The translations under genes were made by a program, and so were the position numbers. From the NCBI RefSeq assembly GCF_013032855.1, contig NZ_WQDA01000003.1:558001-622000 (forward strand): a stretch of DNA of 64,000 nucleotides, written 5' to 3'. Positions within the stretch are counted from its first letter, which is position 1. Each line of letters begins with the position of its first letter. Positions 26,909 to 36,864 of this stretch are shown here, piece after piece. Below the pieces are notes generated by a model. That model ran no database searches. It was given only the letters and a program-made list of their open reading frames with translations, and was not told the origin of the DNA. The stretch comes from Ruegeria arenilitoris (lineage in GTDB: Bacteria; Pseudomonadota; Alphaproteobacteria; Rhodobacterales; Rhodobacteraceae).

Positions 26909-27478
26909 ATGACCAAGAGCAGTACCTCGGGGATGACCCGGCGTGCCCTATTGGGCGCATTCGCGGCAACGGCAGTTGTTGCAGCACCAACCTACTCAAA
27001 CGCAGCAGGCTTCCTTCGCGGGGGTGGAGACATCCGCAGGATCCGTATGTATTCGGGTCGCACCGGCGAGCGCTTGGACATGATCTACTGGGTCGATGGT
27101 AAATACGTCAAAGACGCGGTCAAGGAAATCAACCACTTCATGCGTGACTGGCGCACCGATCAGTCAAAGGACATGGATCTGCGCACGATCGACATCATGG
27201 CCGCGGCCCACAACCTGCTGGATGTGAACGAGCCCTACATGCTGTTGTCGGGCTACCGCTCTCCGCAGACCAACGCCATGCTGCGCCGTCGGTCGCGCGG
27301 TGTCGCCAAGAACTCTCTCCACGTCAAAGGTCAGGCTGCGGACCTGCGGCTTGCCTCCCGCTCGGTCTCACAGATGGCCAAGGCAGCCATTTCGTGCCGT
27401 GCCGGCGGTGTCGGCCAATACTATGGATCAAATTTCGTGCACATGGATTGCGGCGACGTTCGCTCCTGGCGCGGCTAA
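26909..27478 (+). CDS. DUF882/M15 peptidase (MepK/YcbK-like), Tat-exported
   Basis: Peptidase_M15-type protein of 189 residues from ATG 26909. A twin-arginine signal (MTRRALLGAFAATAVVAAP) predicts folded export, as in E. coli YcbK/MepK. Catalytic zinc ligands are in SLHVKGQAADLRL and NFVHMDCGDVR, with the substrate-pocket stretch LLSGYRSPQTNAMLRRR. MepK cleaves 3-3 and 3-4 peptidoglycan cross-links, the bonds made by the L,D-transpeptidase encoded divergently here, so the pair probably builds and opens the same links. Confidence 0.88.
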   Translation: MTKSSTSGMTRRALLGAFAATAVVAAPTYSNAAGFLRGGGDIRRIRMYSGRTGERLDMIYWVDGKYVKDAVKEINHFMRDWRTDQSKDMDLRTIDIMAAAHNLLDVNEPYMLLSGYRSPQTNAMLRRRSRGVAKNSLHVKGQAADLRLASRSVSQMAKAAISCRAGGVGQYYGSNFVHMDCGDVRSWRG

Positions 27479-27500
27479 TACACTACCACTCACCAACCCC

Positions 27501-27539
27501 GCAAAAAGCCCCGGCGCATCACTGCCCGGGGCTTTTTGC
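27501..27539. terminator. Long terminator hairpin after the MepK-like gene
   Basis: 14-bp stem GCAAAAAGCCCCGG (27501-27514) / CCGGGGCTTTTTGC (27526-27539), able to act on both strands. Confidence 0.85.
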
Positions 27540-27605
27540 TGCGCAGCGCCCATCTGGCAATGACGGACACAGGCGCAGAAGCGCTACGCTTTGAAACTCT
27601 GGAAG

Positions 27606-27629
27606 AAAGTGGCGCACCTGAGAAGATTC
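27606..27629. repeat. Distal att-like repeat (copy of tRNA-Arg 3' end)
   Basis: 24 bases matching 28930-28953 at 23 positions (first 18 identical: AAAGTGGCGCACCTGAGA). It duplicates the encoded CCA, discriminator, acceptor arm and part of the T arm of the tRNA-Arg gene 1,324 bases away, as expected for the remote end of an element integrated at a tRNA 3' end. Confidence 0.8.
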
Positions 27630-27685
27630 TGGTGCTAAACTATATTGTTATTTTTCAACCACTTAGATAGATAAAGCTCAGAAAA

Positions 27686-27708
27686 TGTTGCGGGATTTGT
27701 TGCGGGAT
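27686..27708. repeat. Island internal direct repeat, copy 1
   Basis: 23 bases identical to 28836-28858. It is itself a tandem of TGTTGCGGGATT and TGTTGCGGGAT. The position, about 80 bases inside the left att repeat, would suit recombinase arm sites; this is inference. Confidence 0.75.
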
Positions 27709-28697
27709 CATGTGTCCTCACTTTCAGCAACTTCGTACTTGTCTGCCCTTAGAATAACCGCCTCAATCACTTTGCCCTTGTTCACCTTGGCATTGATTTG
27801 AAGTTGAACCGGTACCTTGCTCCATTCAGCCTCCTTAATAACTTCACGATGGCTAAGTGATGAGATTACTTCCTGAACGCTCGCTGAGAACTCTTCACCG
27901 TTGTCGACATTCTCGATGTAAACACGGAATCCATCTGCAACTTGTGTGTCTACTTTTTGAACGCGGTAAACCCCATCTTTTCGCTCTTCTTTCGCCGACG
28001 ATCTACTTTCCCGGCTGATGTTCTGCCCCGCTTCGGCCGGAATGCTAATGCCGTTTATCGCAGCATCCGATTGAGATGCGTGTTTTACAATTGATGCTCT
28101 AGCTTTCTCCGCCTCATTTCGCAAACCTTCAACAACTGGAACTTGAGCTTGCGCCTTATCCAGCATCGCGCTTTTTTGCTGGTCTGTCGCAACCGATTGA
28201 ATTGTTTCAAGAGCTTTTTCCAAAGTTTGGAACGCCTGCTTGTTCGTTCCCTCACTCAATTCCGCCAGCTTCTCCTCTTTACGGTTGTTCAGCCAAGTCC
28301 GAAACACTGATTGGCCACCCCACGTCAGGATGAGAACAATGAGAACAATGGCGATTTGCGTCGGCTCCATCTTTTCTACTGCTCCTACTGCGGCTTCTTT
28401 CAAAATACCTACTAAGTCTGCTTCTTGGTCAGAGCTTCCGCTCTTTACCTTAATAACAAGTTCTAGGTTGTCTTTTTCTAGATCAGACAGAACTCGGCCA
28501 TCTGCTGTGCCTTTCGCTACCAAAGCGTAAGACCGATACACGGCCCTTTGAGCATCTTGCCAGCCTTGCATCATGTAGGTGTTTAACGCTGAATCATAGC
28601 GTTGACCGGGGATCAGCACAGTAGCTTTCACACAGTCACCTAAGATCAAATCATCCAAAGACTCAATTTCAAGCTTACCATCAATTAGGTTTGCCAA
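27708..28697 (-). CDS. Unknown membrane/coiled-coil protein, island cargo
   Basis: Protein of 329 residues, not recognised. N-terminal soluble part (1-110); one strongly hydrophobic segment at about 114-128 (IAIVLIVLILTWGG); a charged, helical coiled-coil-like stretch at about 137-210; a Ser/Lys-rich hinge; then a beta-rich C-terminal domain at about 240-325 (DGVYRVQKVDTQV). There are no enzyme motifs. The frame opens at TTG (28695-28697) with AGGAAG only two bases before it, so the start is uncertain; the next Met is residue 42. Base composition is lower in G+C than the neighbours, consistent with transfer. As the only gene of the element it may be defence, immunity or maintenance cargo; none of these is shown by sequence. 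Confidence 0.6.
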   Translation of the reverse strand: MANLIDGKLEIESLDDLILGDCVKATVLIPGQRYDSALNTYMMQGWQDAQRAVYRSYALVAKGTADGRVLSDLEKDNLELVIKVKSGSSDQEADLVGILKEAAVGAVEKMEPTQIAIVLIVLILTWGGQSVFRTWLNNRKEEKLAELSEGTNKQAFQTLEKALETIQSVATDQQKSAMLDKAQAQVPVVEGLRNEAEKARASIVKHASQSDAAINGISIPAEAGQNISRESRSSAKEERKDGVYRVQKVDTQVADGFRVYIENVDNGEEFSASVQEVISSLSHREVIKEAEWSKVPVQLQINAKVNKGKVIEAVILRADKYEVAESEDT

Positions 28698-28835
28698 AAC
28701 TTCCTAAGCGCGCTCTTCTGAGTTGATTTCAATGCGCATTAAAATCCCTTTCCGTGAATTGCTTTGCAAACAATCAGAATGAGCCGACGAGGTAAAGTAG
28801 AGAGTACCGGAGTGCGCACCAGATTTTGTGAATTG

Positions 28836-28858
28836 TGTTGCGGGATTTGTTGCGGGAT
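28836..28858. repeat. Island internal direct repeat, copy 2
   Basis: Identical over 23 bases to 27686-27708; about 70-95 bases inside the tRNA-proximal att repeat. Confidence 0.75.
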
Positions 28859-28933
28859 TGGTTTGAATCCCTTTGGTGGATTCAACGCGATCCCTTATTT
28901 TAATGAATAATATCAATAACTTAAGCGAAAAAG

Positions 28934-29010
<77 letters not shown>

Positions 29011-29088
29011 GTTGGCCGTTAGCTAACCTTGTTCCGATCCGGGTGCAACTGGATTTTGCATGTCGGAACTCGGTTTAGCGACGAACAA

Positions 29089-30309
29089 TCAGGCAAACAA
29101 TTCGTGCGCCAGTTCCAGCGCATCGATCAGCGTGTCGACCTCATCGGTTGTGTTGTACAGACCAAAACTGGCGCGGCAAGTGGCCGTAACCCCGAGATGA
29201 TCCATCAACGGTCCGGCGCAATGGTGCCCCGCCCGAACGGCGACGCCCTTCTTGTCGAGAATGGTGGATACATCGTGCGCGTGGCCCGCACCATCCAGCG
29301 TAAAGCTGAAGATAGCGGCCTTGTCGGGCGTCGTCCCCTGAACCTGCAGCCAGTTCAGCCCGGTCAGGCGCTGCATTGCATAGTCGCGCAAGCCCGCCTC
29401 ATGGGCCGCGATGTTGTCCATCCCCAAACTCATCATGTAGTCCAGCGCAACGCCCATGCCGATCGTCTGGACGATACCTGGAGTGCCGGCTTCGAATTTC
29501 ATCGGCGGATCGTTGTAGATCACCGTGTCTTTCGACACCTCCTTGATCATATCGCCTCCTCCGATGAAGGGGCGCATCTCGGCCATACGTTCCGATTTGA
29601 TGAAGATCGCGCCAGATCCCGAGGGGCCGTACAGCTTGTGTCCGGTAATAGCATAGAAATCACACCCGATATCCTGCAGATCCACCGGCATGTGAACCGC
29701 GCCCTGGCTTCCGTCGACCAGCACAGGCACGCCTTTGGCATGGGCGCCTTCGGTGATCGCCTTCACGTCAACCACGGTACCCAGAACGTTGGAACACTGG
29801 GTCACCGCCACCAGTTTGGTCTTGGGCCCGATGGCGTCGATCACGGCCTGCGGATCCAGCGCACCACTTGCATCCACGTCCACCCATTTCAAAACGACGC
29901 CCTGTCGTTCGCGCAGAAAATGCCAGGGTACGATGTTGGCATGATGCTCCATGACGCTCAGAACAATTTCGTCGCCGGCCTGCATCCGCGGCATGGCCCA
30001 CCCATAGGCGACTAGGTTGATCCCCTCGGTCGTCCCGGAATTCAGGACGATCTCATCCTCATTCGCGACATTCAAAAACCGGGCGACGGTTCCGCGCACG
30101 GATTCGTACTTTTCGGTCGCCAGGTTCGACAGGTAGTGCAATCCGCGATGCACGTTCGAATACTCGTGCGCATAGGCATTGGTGACTGCATCTATCACCA
30201 CCTGAGGTTTCTGCGCCGAGGCCCCATTGTCGAGATACGTCAACGGCTTCCCGTTCACCTCACGCGAGAGGATCGGGAAATCGGCGCGGATTTTCTGGAC
30301 GTCATACAT
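29089..30309 (-). CDS. sufS: SufS-type cysteine desulfurase
   Basis: PLP enzyme of 406 residues, group II cysteine desulfurase that supplies sulfur for Fe-S cluster assembly. PLP Lys lies in YAITGHKLYGPSGSG and the active Cys in RAGHHCAGPLMDHLG (about residue 364), with the short loop typical of SufS. Last gene of the suf operon here, 11 bases after the Yip1-like gene. In related genomes sufT and sufA often follow; here only 78 bases separate it from tRNA-Arg. Confidence 0.95.
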   Translation of the reverse strand: MYDVQKIRADFPILSREVNGKPLTYLDNGASAQKPQVVIDAVTNAYAHEYSNVHRGLHYLSNLATEKYESVRGTVARFLNVANEDEIVLNSGTTEGINLVAYGWAMPRMQAGDEIVLSVMEHHANIVPWHFLRERQGVVLKWVDVDASGALDPQAVIDAIGPKTKLVAVTQCSNVLGTVVDVKAITEGAHAKGVPVLVDGSQGAVHMPVDLQDIGCDFYAITGHKLYGPSGSGAIFIKSERMAEMRPFIGGGDMIKEVSKDTVIYNDPPMKFEAGTPGIVQTIGMGVALDYMMSLGMDNIAAHEAGLRDYAMQRLTGLNWLQVQGTTPDKAAIFSFTLDGAGHAHDVSTILDKKGVAVRAGHHCAGPLMDHLGVTATCRASFGLYNTTDEVDTLIDALELAHELFA

Positions 30310-30320
30310 GAACGAATTCC

Positions 30321-30887
30321 CTAAACAGGCCCGCTTGGGGTCATCAACAGGACGAAGGGTATCGCTAGCAATCCCGAGATGAGGATGACCACGAAGGATT
30401 TGCCCAGCGAGTCGAAGTGATGCGCCTGATTGATGAAATGCAGGCTGATGTAGAGGCTGTACAGGCTCATCCCCAATACGAGGATCAGGAACATCGTCGG
30501 CGCGACCATCACCATGACGAAGATGATCAATTGGCCCAGAATCTGCAGGAATTGCAGCCAGACCATTAGCAGCATCATGCCGTCCAGGCTGCCGGTGCCG
30601 CCAAGCATCCTGCCGACAAAATGAAACGCGAAGATGCCCAAGAGAACGGCCCCGGCCGAAGTCGCCAACGACTGCACGACCGGTTCAAACGCCATATCCA
30701 GAGATGGATCAAGCGCCGGAAACACAAGGGTCGACAGTGATTGAGACAAAGCGTTCAGGACAACGACCAGTGCCAGCGCTGTCCAAAGCACATCCCGACC
30801 GGGTACTCCGGCCAACAGACGCCTTGCTGCCTCGGCCGGATTTGCCAGTGTCAGAACGGCCAGATGTCCCAGAAATGCGGCGTTCAT
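30321..30887 (-). CDS. Yip1-family membrane protein (second of pair)
   Basis: Membrane protein of 188 residues from ATG 30887, which overlaps the preceding stop as ATGA; a longer frame lacks support. About five hydrophobic segments; the N-terminus FLGHLAVLTLANPAEAARRLLAG resembles the DUF1282/Yip1 family. Function in bacteria is unknown. Its position between sufD and sufS, with overlapping neighbours, argues that it is made together with the Fe-S assembly proteins. Confidence 0.75.
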   Translation of the reverse strand: MNAAFLGHLAVLTLANPAEAARRLLAGVPGRDVLWTALALVVVLNALSQSLSTLVFPALDPSLDMAFEPVVQSLATSAGAVLLGIFAFHFVGRMLGGTGSLDGMMLLMVWLQFLQILGQLIIFVMVMVAPTMFLILVLGMSLYSLYISLHFINQAHHFDSLGKSFVVILISGLLAIPFVLLMTPSGPV

Positions 30888-31369
30888 GCTGGCGCCCTTC
30901 GTGTTTGAGAAAATCCGGAAAACCAGAACCAGACGAATATCGCAACCCACAGAGCCCCGGTCAGCGTCTGGACAGGGCCCGGACCGATGAAACCAGCCAC
31001 CAGCCCGTTCAACAACACCAGCGGTGATGAGGCGAGCAGAGCCCAGAACAGCGCAAGCCGCGCCTGATAGGACGTAGTTGCACCGCCGAACATGCGAGAA
31101 ATCAGATAAGTCCCCCAGGCAAGGACGTAGAGCAGCAACGGTAGAATGAAGACCGACCCCAGCAGGGCCCCCCCCATCAGCATGTTCAGGTCCAGCCCCT
31201 CAAGATGGGCGCGGCGCGCAAGGCCAGGCAACTGCGCAATAAAGCCAATCACACAGAACGCCATGACAAAGGCCAGCGCGCGGTCTTCGCGCGGGCCCAT
31301 GTCCAGCAGCCGACGCACCACCCGACCGGGCCCGCGATACGAGGCGACGATATCGGTGGTCACCGGCAT
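30884..31369 (-). CDS. Yip1-family membrane protein (first of pair)
   Basis: Membrane protein of 161 residues with about four hydrophobic segments, Yip1-like. It starts inside the sufD stop (TGATG overlap) and its own stop overlaps the next Yip1-like gene (ATGA), so the pair is translationally coupled to sufD. The two proteins are similar in layout and may form a complex. Function unknown. Confidence 0.75.
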   Translation of the reverse strand: MPVTTDIVASYRGPGRVVRRLLDMGPREDRALAFVMAFCVIGFIAQLPGLARRAHLEGLDLNMLMGGALLGSVFILPLLLYVLAWGTYLISRMFGGATTSYQARLALFWALLASSPLVLLNGLVAGFIGPGPVQTLTGALWVAIFVWFWFSGFSQTRRAPA

Positions 31370-32649
31370 CAGCTGTGCCGCGCCAACCAGCCTTCCAGCC
31401 GCGAGACGATGTCCTCGGCCAGCGCCTCGTCTTCGATCTCTTCCACGGCTTCGGCCAGAAAGGCCAGCGTCAGCATGTTGGTCGCTTCCTTGGCCGGAAC
31501 CCCGCGCGAGCGCAGGTAGAACATCGCGGTCTCGTCGATCGCACCCGAGGTCGACCCATGCGAACAGGCCACGTCGTCGGCATAGATCTCAAGCTCGGGC
31601 TTGGCCAGGAATTGACTGTCGTCATCCAGCAGCAAAGACTGGCTGATCTGGTAGCCATCGGTCTTCTGGGCGCCTTCCTTGACCAGAATCTTGCCCTGGA
31701 ACACGCCGGTCGCGCCGTTACGCAGAACCTTCTTGAACACCTGACGGCTTTCGCAGTTCACCGCGTCATGGGTAATAAACACCGTGTCGTCATGGTGAAA
31801 GTCACCATCTCCCACACAGGCACCGGCCACATGCGCCACCGCGTCGTCACCGGTCAGCTCGACCACCTGTTCATTGCGCGTCAGCACGCCATTCACGGTC
31901 AGAGTGAAGGATTTGTATACGGATTCTTTGCCCAGCCTGGTGAACATATGCGTCGCAGCACGGCGCTGGTGGTCCCTGCCCTGCGCCCGGACATGATGCA
32001 GCGTGCCGCCATCGGCGATGTCGATCTCGATGCACTTGTTGAACCGCGAGGCCGCCGGACCATTCTCGAGAATCGTCACCTCGGCGCCGCTTTCCACGCG
32101 GATCACGTGGTGAAGGATCGCGTCCGAGCTTTCGGATTCGTGGCGATAGATCAGGCTGATCGGCTTGGACGGCTTGCCGGTCACGTGGATCGCCACGCCG
32201 TCTTGCGCAAAGGCGGTGTTCAGGGCCGCCAACGGGCGTTGAACCGGGGTCTGACCGCGCTCCTCGAGCACGCCATACAGCTGCTTGGCCCAGTGGATGT
32301 CCTTGCAGCAGATATCCTCAAGCCGGTCGATGCTCACGCCTTCCAGCGTCAGGTCATCGCTGTCCTCGGGGCTGAACACGCCATCGACGAAGACGATTTT
32401 AAGGCGGTCGAACCCGTCAAAGACCATCGGCTCGTCGGTGTGGAACACCTCGGCCGCCGGGGCCTCGGGCGAAATCAGCGTATCGGGACGCGTGTATTTC
32501 CAATACTCGTCGCGCCGCCCGGGCAGACCCATGGCGCGCAGCCGGGCCAGAGCCGCCTCGCGCGCATCGCGGGTGCAGCCAGCTTCGGGCATGCGCAGCG
32601 TGGCCAGCCGCGCCTCGGTCGCGGATTGTTTCACGTCGGGCAAGGCCAT
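31369..32649 (-). CDS. sufD: Fe-S cluster assembly protein SufD
   Basis: SufD of 426 residues, the partner of SufB in the SufBC2D scaffold. The beta-helix core and C-terminal SufBD signature are present: EIYADDVACSHGSTSGAIDE with the His implicated at the SufB-SufD interface, and FYLRSRGVPAKEATNMLTLAF. Start overlaps the sufC stop by one base (TGATG), giving coupled translation. Confidence 0.95.
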   Translation of the reverse strand: MALPDVKQSATEARLATLRMPEAGCTRDAREAALARLRAMGLPGRRDEYWKYTRPDTLISPEAPAAEVFHTDEPMVFDGFDRLKIVFVDGVFSPEDSDDLTLEGVSIDRLEDICCKDIHWAKQLYGVLEERGQTPVQRPLAALNTAFAQDGVAIHVTGKPSKPISLIYRHESESSDAILHHVIRVESGAEVTILENGPAASRFNKCIEIDIADGGTLHHVRAQGRDHQRRAATHMFTRLGKESVYKSFTLTVNGVLTRNEQVVELTGDDAVAHVAGACVGDGDFHHDDTVFITHDAVNCESRQVFKKVLRNGATGVFQGKILVKEGAQKTDGYQISQSLLLDDDSQFLAKPELEIYADDVACSHGSTSGAIDETAMFYLRSRGVPAKEATNMLTLAFLAEAVEEIEDEALAEDIVSRLEGWLARHS

Positions 32650-33404
32650 CAGTTCACCTCGGCAAGAATGTCGGCGTAACCGTTGTTTTCGACCTCCAGC
32701 GCAAGCTCAGGCCCGCCGGTCTTGACGATCCGGCCATCGGCCATGATGTGCACCACGTCGGGTTTGATGTGGTCCAGCAGGCGCTGATAGTGGGTGATCA
32801 CCAGAAACCCGCGGCCTTCGTCGCGCAGCGCGTTCACGCCCTCGGCCACCAGCTTCATCGCATCCACGTCCAGGCCCGAGTCGGTCTCGTCCAGGATGCA
32901 CATCTTGGGCTCGAGCATGGCCATCTGCAGGATTTCGTTGCGCTTCTTCTCACCGCCCGAGAAACCAACGTTCACGGGGCGTTTCAGCATGTCGGCGTCA
33001 ATCTTTAGCGACTTGGCCTTTTCGCGCACCAGTTTAAGGAAATCCGCAGCCGAGAGTTCTTCCTCGCCGCGCGCCTTGCGCTGGGCGTTCACGGCAGTGC
33101 GCAGGAACGTCATGTTGCCCACGCCCGGGATCTCGACCGGGTATTGGAACGCGAGGAACACGCCGGCGGCGGCACGCTCTTCCGGCTCCATCTCCAACAG
33201 GTCGGCGCCATCCAGAGTCGCCGAACCCTCGGTTACCTCATACCCGTCACGGCCCGAAAGCACATAGCTGAGCGTCGATTTGCCCGAGCCGTTCGGCCCC
33301 ATGATCGCGTGTACCTTGCCGGCCTCGACCGTCAGGTCCACGCCCTTGAGGATCTGCTTTTCCTCTTCCTCAAGTTTGACGTGCAGGTTCTTGATTTCCA
33401 GCAT
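32649..33404 (-). CDS. sufC: Fe-S cluster assembly ATPase SufC
   Basis: ABC-type ATPase of 251 residues that drives the SufBCD scaffold. Walker A GPNGSGKST, signature FSGGEKKR, Walker B with CILDETDSGLDVDA characteristic of SufC, and ITHYQRLLDHIKPDVVH. It lies 48 bases after a small membrane protein gene and overlaps sufD. Confidence 0.96.
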   Translation of the reverse strand: MLEIKNLHVKLEEEEKQILKGVDLTVEAGKVHAIMGPNGSGKSTLSYVLSGRDGYEVTEGSATLDGADLLEMEPEERAAAGVFLAFQYPVEIPGVGNMTFLRTAVNAQRKARGEEELSAADFLKLVREKAKSLKIDADMLKRPVNVGFSGGEKKRNEILQMAMLEPKMCILDETDSGLDVDAMKLVAEGVNALRDEGRGFLVITHYQRLLDHIKPDVVHIMADGRIVKTGGPELALEVENNGYADILAEVN

Positions 33405-33452
33405 GTTTTTTCCTTTTGCGTATCGTCGGGACGCGCCGGCCCCGGTTTGTCC

Positions 33453-33649
33453 TTATCCCAGCACTCTGCGCAGCAGCCGCGCCGCGATCCATCCCAGGAC
33501 CGCCCCGCCGCCGATTGCCCAGACCGGGTTGATGAAATCGGTGTAGTTGACGTTGACATAGGCCACGCCCAGCAAGCCGCCCAGAACCGGCAGTGCATAA
33601 GACGCTGCGGTCAACGCATCATCCCTGCGGTTGCGCGGCGAGCGAGCCA

Positions 33650-33650
<1 letters not shown>
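33453..33650 (-). CDS. Small two-helix membrane protein between sufB and sufC
   Basis: Protein of 65 residues from ATG 33650, which overlaps the sufB stop by one base (TGATG); the longer frame reads backwards through sufB in another phase and is rejected. Two hydrophobic helices (YALPVLGGLLGVAYV and PVWAIGGGAVLGWIAA), basic N- and C-termini. No family recognised. Its location inside the suf operon suggests membrane anchoring or an accessory role; inference only. Confidence 0.7.
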
Positions 33651-35170
<1,520 letters not shown>

Positions 35171-35188
35171 GTTCCACCCTCCGTCAGA

Positions 35189-36232
35189 TCACGCGGCCCG
35201 CGCGCGATGCTTTTTCTCTTTTTCCAGCCACGTCTCGGCGAAACGCAGCACGTCTTCTTCACTCGTCTCGGGGCCCAGCGAAACGCGTACCGCGCTGGCC
35301 GCCGTGGCCTCGTCATATCCCATCGCGGTCAGTACCGCGCTTGCCCTCACCTTGCCGCTGGAGCAGGCCGAACCGGCGCTGATCGCAAAGCCCGACAGAT
35401 CCATCTGCATCACCTGCGTTTCGCCCTTCCAGCCGGGCGTCGCAAAGCACAGGGTGTTGGGCAATCGATCCTGATCTTTCCCGACAAAAATAGTAGATTT
35501 AGAACCAGCCTCAAGGGCCTTTTCTAGAATATTTCTAAGTTCTGCAACCTTTTCCCAAACCCCGTTTGCCAGATCTCGCGCCGCCGCTTCAGCCGCAGCG
35601 CCGAACCCCGCGATTCCAATGATATTTTCCGTCCCCGACCGGCGACCCATTTCCTGCCCGCCGCCCTTGATCCGGGCCTCCAGATCGGTGCCGCGTTTCA
35701 TCACCACGGCACCCACACCCTTTGGCCCGCCCAGCTTGTGCGCCGAGACCAACGCGATCTGCACATCCAGCCAGTTGAACGCGATCGGCAGTTTCCCGAA
35801 CGCCTGCGTTGCATCGGTGACGGCCAGACCCTTGGGCAAGGCCTGAATGAGTCCGGTTTCAGAATTGGCAAGTTGCACCGTGGACCGCGCCGGGTCGGCT
35901 ACGGCGACAACGCCTTGGTGCGAAACCGGCAAATCCTCGACAGTCCAGGCCCTTACGGCATCATGTTCGATCGCCGCGCCATGCAGGTTGCGCTCTTCCA
36001 AGGCCAGCGCCGCGCCTTCGGTCGACCCGGATGTGAACACGATATCGGCCCCATCCGCCCCAAAGGCCGCGGCCACCTGCGCACGCGCCTTTTCGATGAC
36101 AGCCTTGGCCGCTCGCCCCTCAGCATGGACCGAGGAGGGGTTGCCGCAGACCTCCATCGCCGCGATCATCGCGTCGCGCGCCTCGGGGCGCAGCCGGGTC
36201 GTGGCGTTGTGATCCAGGTAAACACGTCTCAT
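35189..36232 (-). CDS. IscS/NifS-type cysteine desulfurase
   Basis: Group I cysteine desulfurase of 347 residues, shorter than E. coli IscS. PLP Lys is in LVSAHKLGGPKG and the active Cys in AISAGSACSSGK (about residue 290). Having both this and sufS in one operon is known for Rhodobacteraceae suf loci. It lies between iscR and sufB. Which of the two desulfurases feeds SufB, or whether this one serves tRNA thiolation, is not decided. Confidence 0.9.
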   Translation of the reverse strand: MRRVYLDHNATTRLRPEARDAMIAAMEVCGNPSSVHAEGRAAKAVIEKARAQVAAAFGADGADIVFTSGSTEGAALALEERNLHGAAIEHDAVRAWTVEDLPVSHQGVVAVADPARSTVQLANSETGLIQALPKGLAVTDATQAFGKLPIAFNWLDVQIALVSAHKLGGPKGVGAVVMKRGTDLEARIKGGGQEMGRRSGTENIIGIAGFGAAAEAAARDLANGVWEKVAELRNILEKALEAGSKSTIFVGKDQDRLPNTLCFATPGWKGETQVMQMDLSGFAISAGSACSSGKVRASAVLTAMGYDEATAASAVRVSLGPETSEEDVLRFAETWLEKEKKHRARAA

Positions 36233-36288
36233 GGACTCACCTTTTCATCCACGGCCACGCCCCTCGAGATTCCCAATCCACTCACCGG

Positions 36289-36747
36289 TCAATCATCCAC
36301 GACCGAGAACAGCCCCGGCACCGCCGGACACGGCGCAAGGTCGTTCTGGATCACATCGGACAAGCGTGTCTGGTGCAGGAATACGTAGACATGCGCGCTG
36401 AGACTTTCCCACAGGCGGTTGGTCAGCGACTGCGCCCGGCTGCCCGAGGATCCCCCCGACGCCCCGGCCCCCTTGTGCATGGCATCAACTGTTTCATCCA
36501 CGGCTGACAGAATCTCGACCACGCGGATCTCCGACGCCGGCCGCGCCAAACGATAGCCGCCGCCCGGCCCGCGCACGGATGCAACCAGATCGGCACGGCG
36601 CAGCTTGACGAACAGCTGCTCCAGATAGGGCAGCGAAATGTCCTGACGCTCGGAAATCTCTCCCAGGGTCACCAGCGTGTCGGCGGGTTGAAGCGCGATG
36701 TCCGCCAACGCCACCATCGCGTAACGGCCCTTGGTTGACAGCTTCAT
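36289..36747 (-). CDS. iscR: IscR-like Rrf2 regulator lacking the cysteine triad
   Basis: Rrf2-family regulator of 152 residues from ATG 36747 (AGGA 7 bases upstream), beginning MKLSTKGRYAMVALADIAL. The winged helix is intact (ISERQDISLPYLEQLFVKLR, GPGGGYRLARPASEI). The loop that holds three Cys in E. coli IscR reads DAMHKGAGASGGSSGSRAQ here, with no Cys; the only Cys is residue 140 in LAPCPAVPG. A single-Cys IscR with unusual cluster binding has been described in Rhodobacter sphaeroides. As first gene of the suf operon it is expected to regulate it in response to Fe-S status. Confidence 0.9.
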   Translation of the reverse strand: MKLSTKGRYAMVALADIALQPADTLVTLGEISERQDISLPYLEQLFVKLRRADLVASVRGPGGGYRLARPASEIRVVEILSAVDETVDAMHKGAGASGGSSGSRAQSLTNRLWESLSAHVYVFLHQTRLSDVIQNDLAPCPAVPGLFSVVDD

Positions 36748-36818
36748 TCTTCGATCCTCGTGGCTTGAACCGCGTGAAAACATTGACGTCGCCGCGGTCA
36801 GTGCGTATCTCCGACTGA

Positions 36819-36834
36819 CAGCGTGTTCACGCTG
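36819..36834. promoter_or_regulatory. Perfect 16-bp palindrome upstream of iscR
   Basis: CAGCGTG-TT-CACGCTG, between iscR and the divergent hydrolase. It does not match the Irr or Rrf2 patterns and may be an additional operator; no binding protein can be named. Confidence 0.35.
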
Positions 36835-36844
36835 CGATACTCAA

Positions 36845-36859
36845 TTAGAACCGTTCTAA
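36845..36859. promoter_or_regulatory. Irr-type iron control element (ICE box)
   Basis: TTAGAACCGTTCTAA, a perfect dyad matching the Irr/ICE consensus TTAGAA-N3-TTCTAA known from alphaproteobacteria. It is about 100 bases upstream of iscR and suggests iron/haem-dependent control of the suf operon by Irr. Confidence 0.7.
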
Positions 36860-36864
36860 GGTGC

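Noticed and set aside
28704-28916. 70-codon frame upstream of the island gene
   Set aside because: Contains the 23-base repeat and lacks a ribosome site; at most its last 11 codons, MRIEINSEERA, could be a leader peptide.
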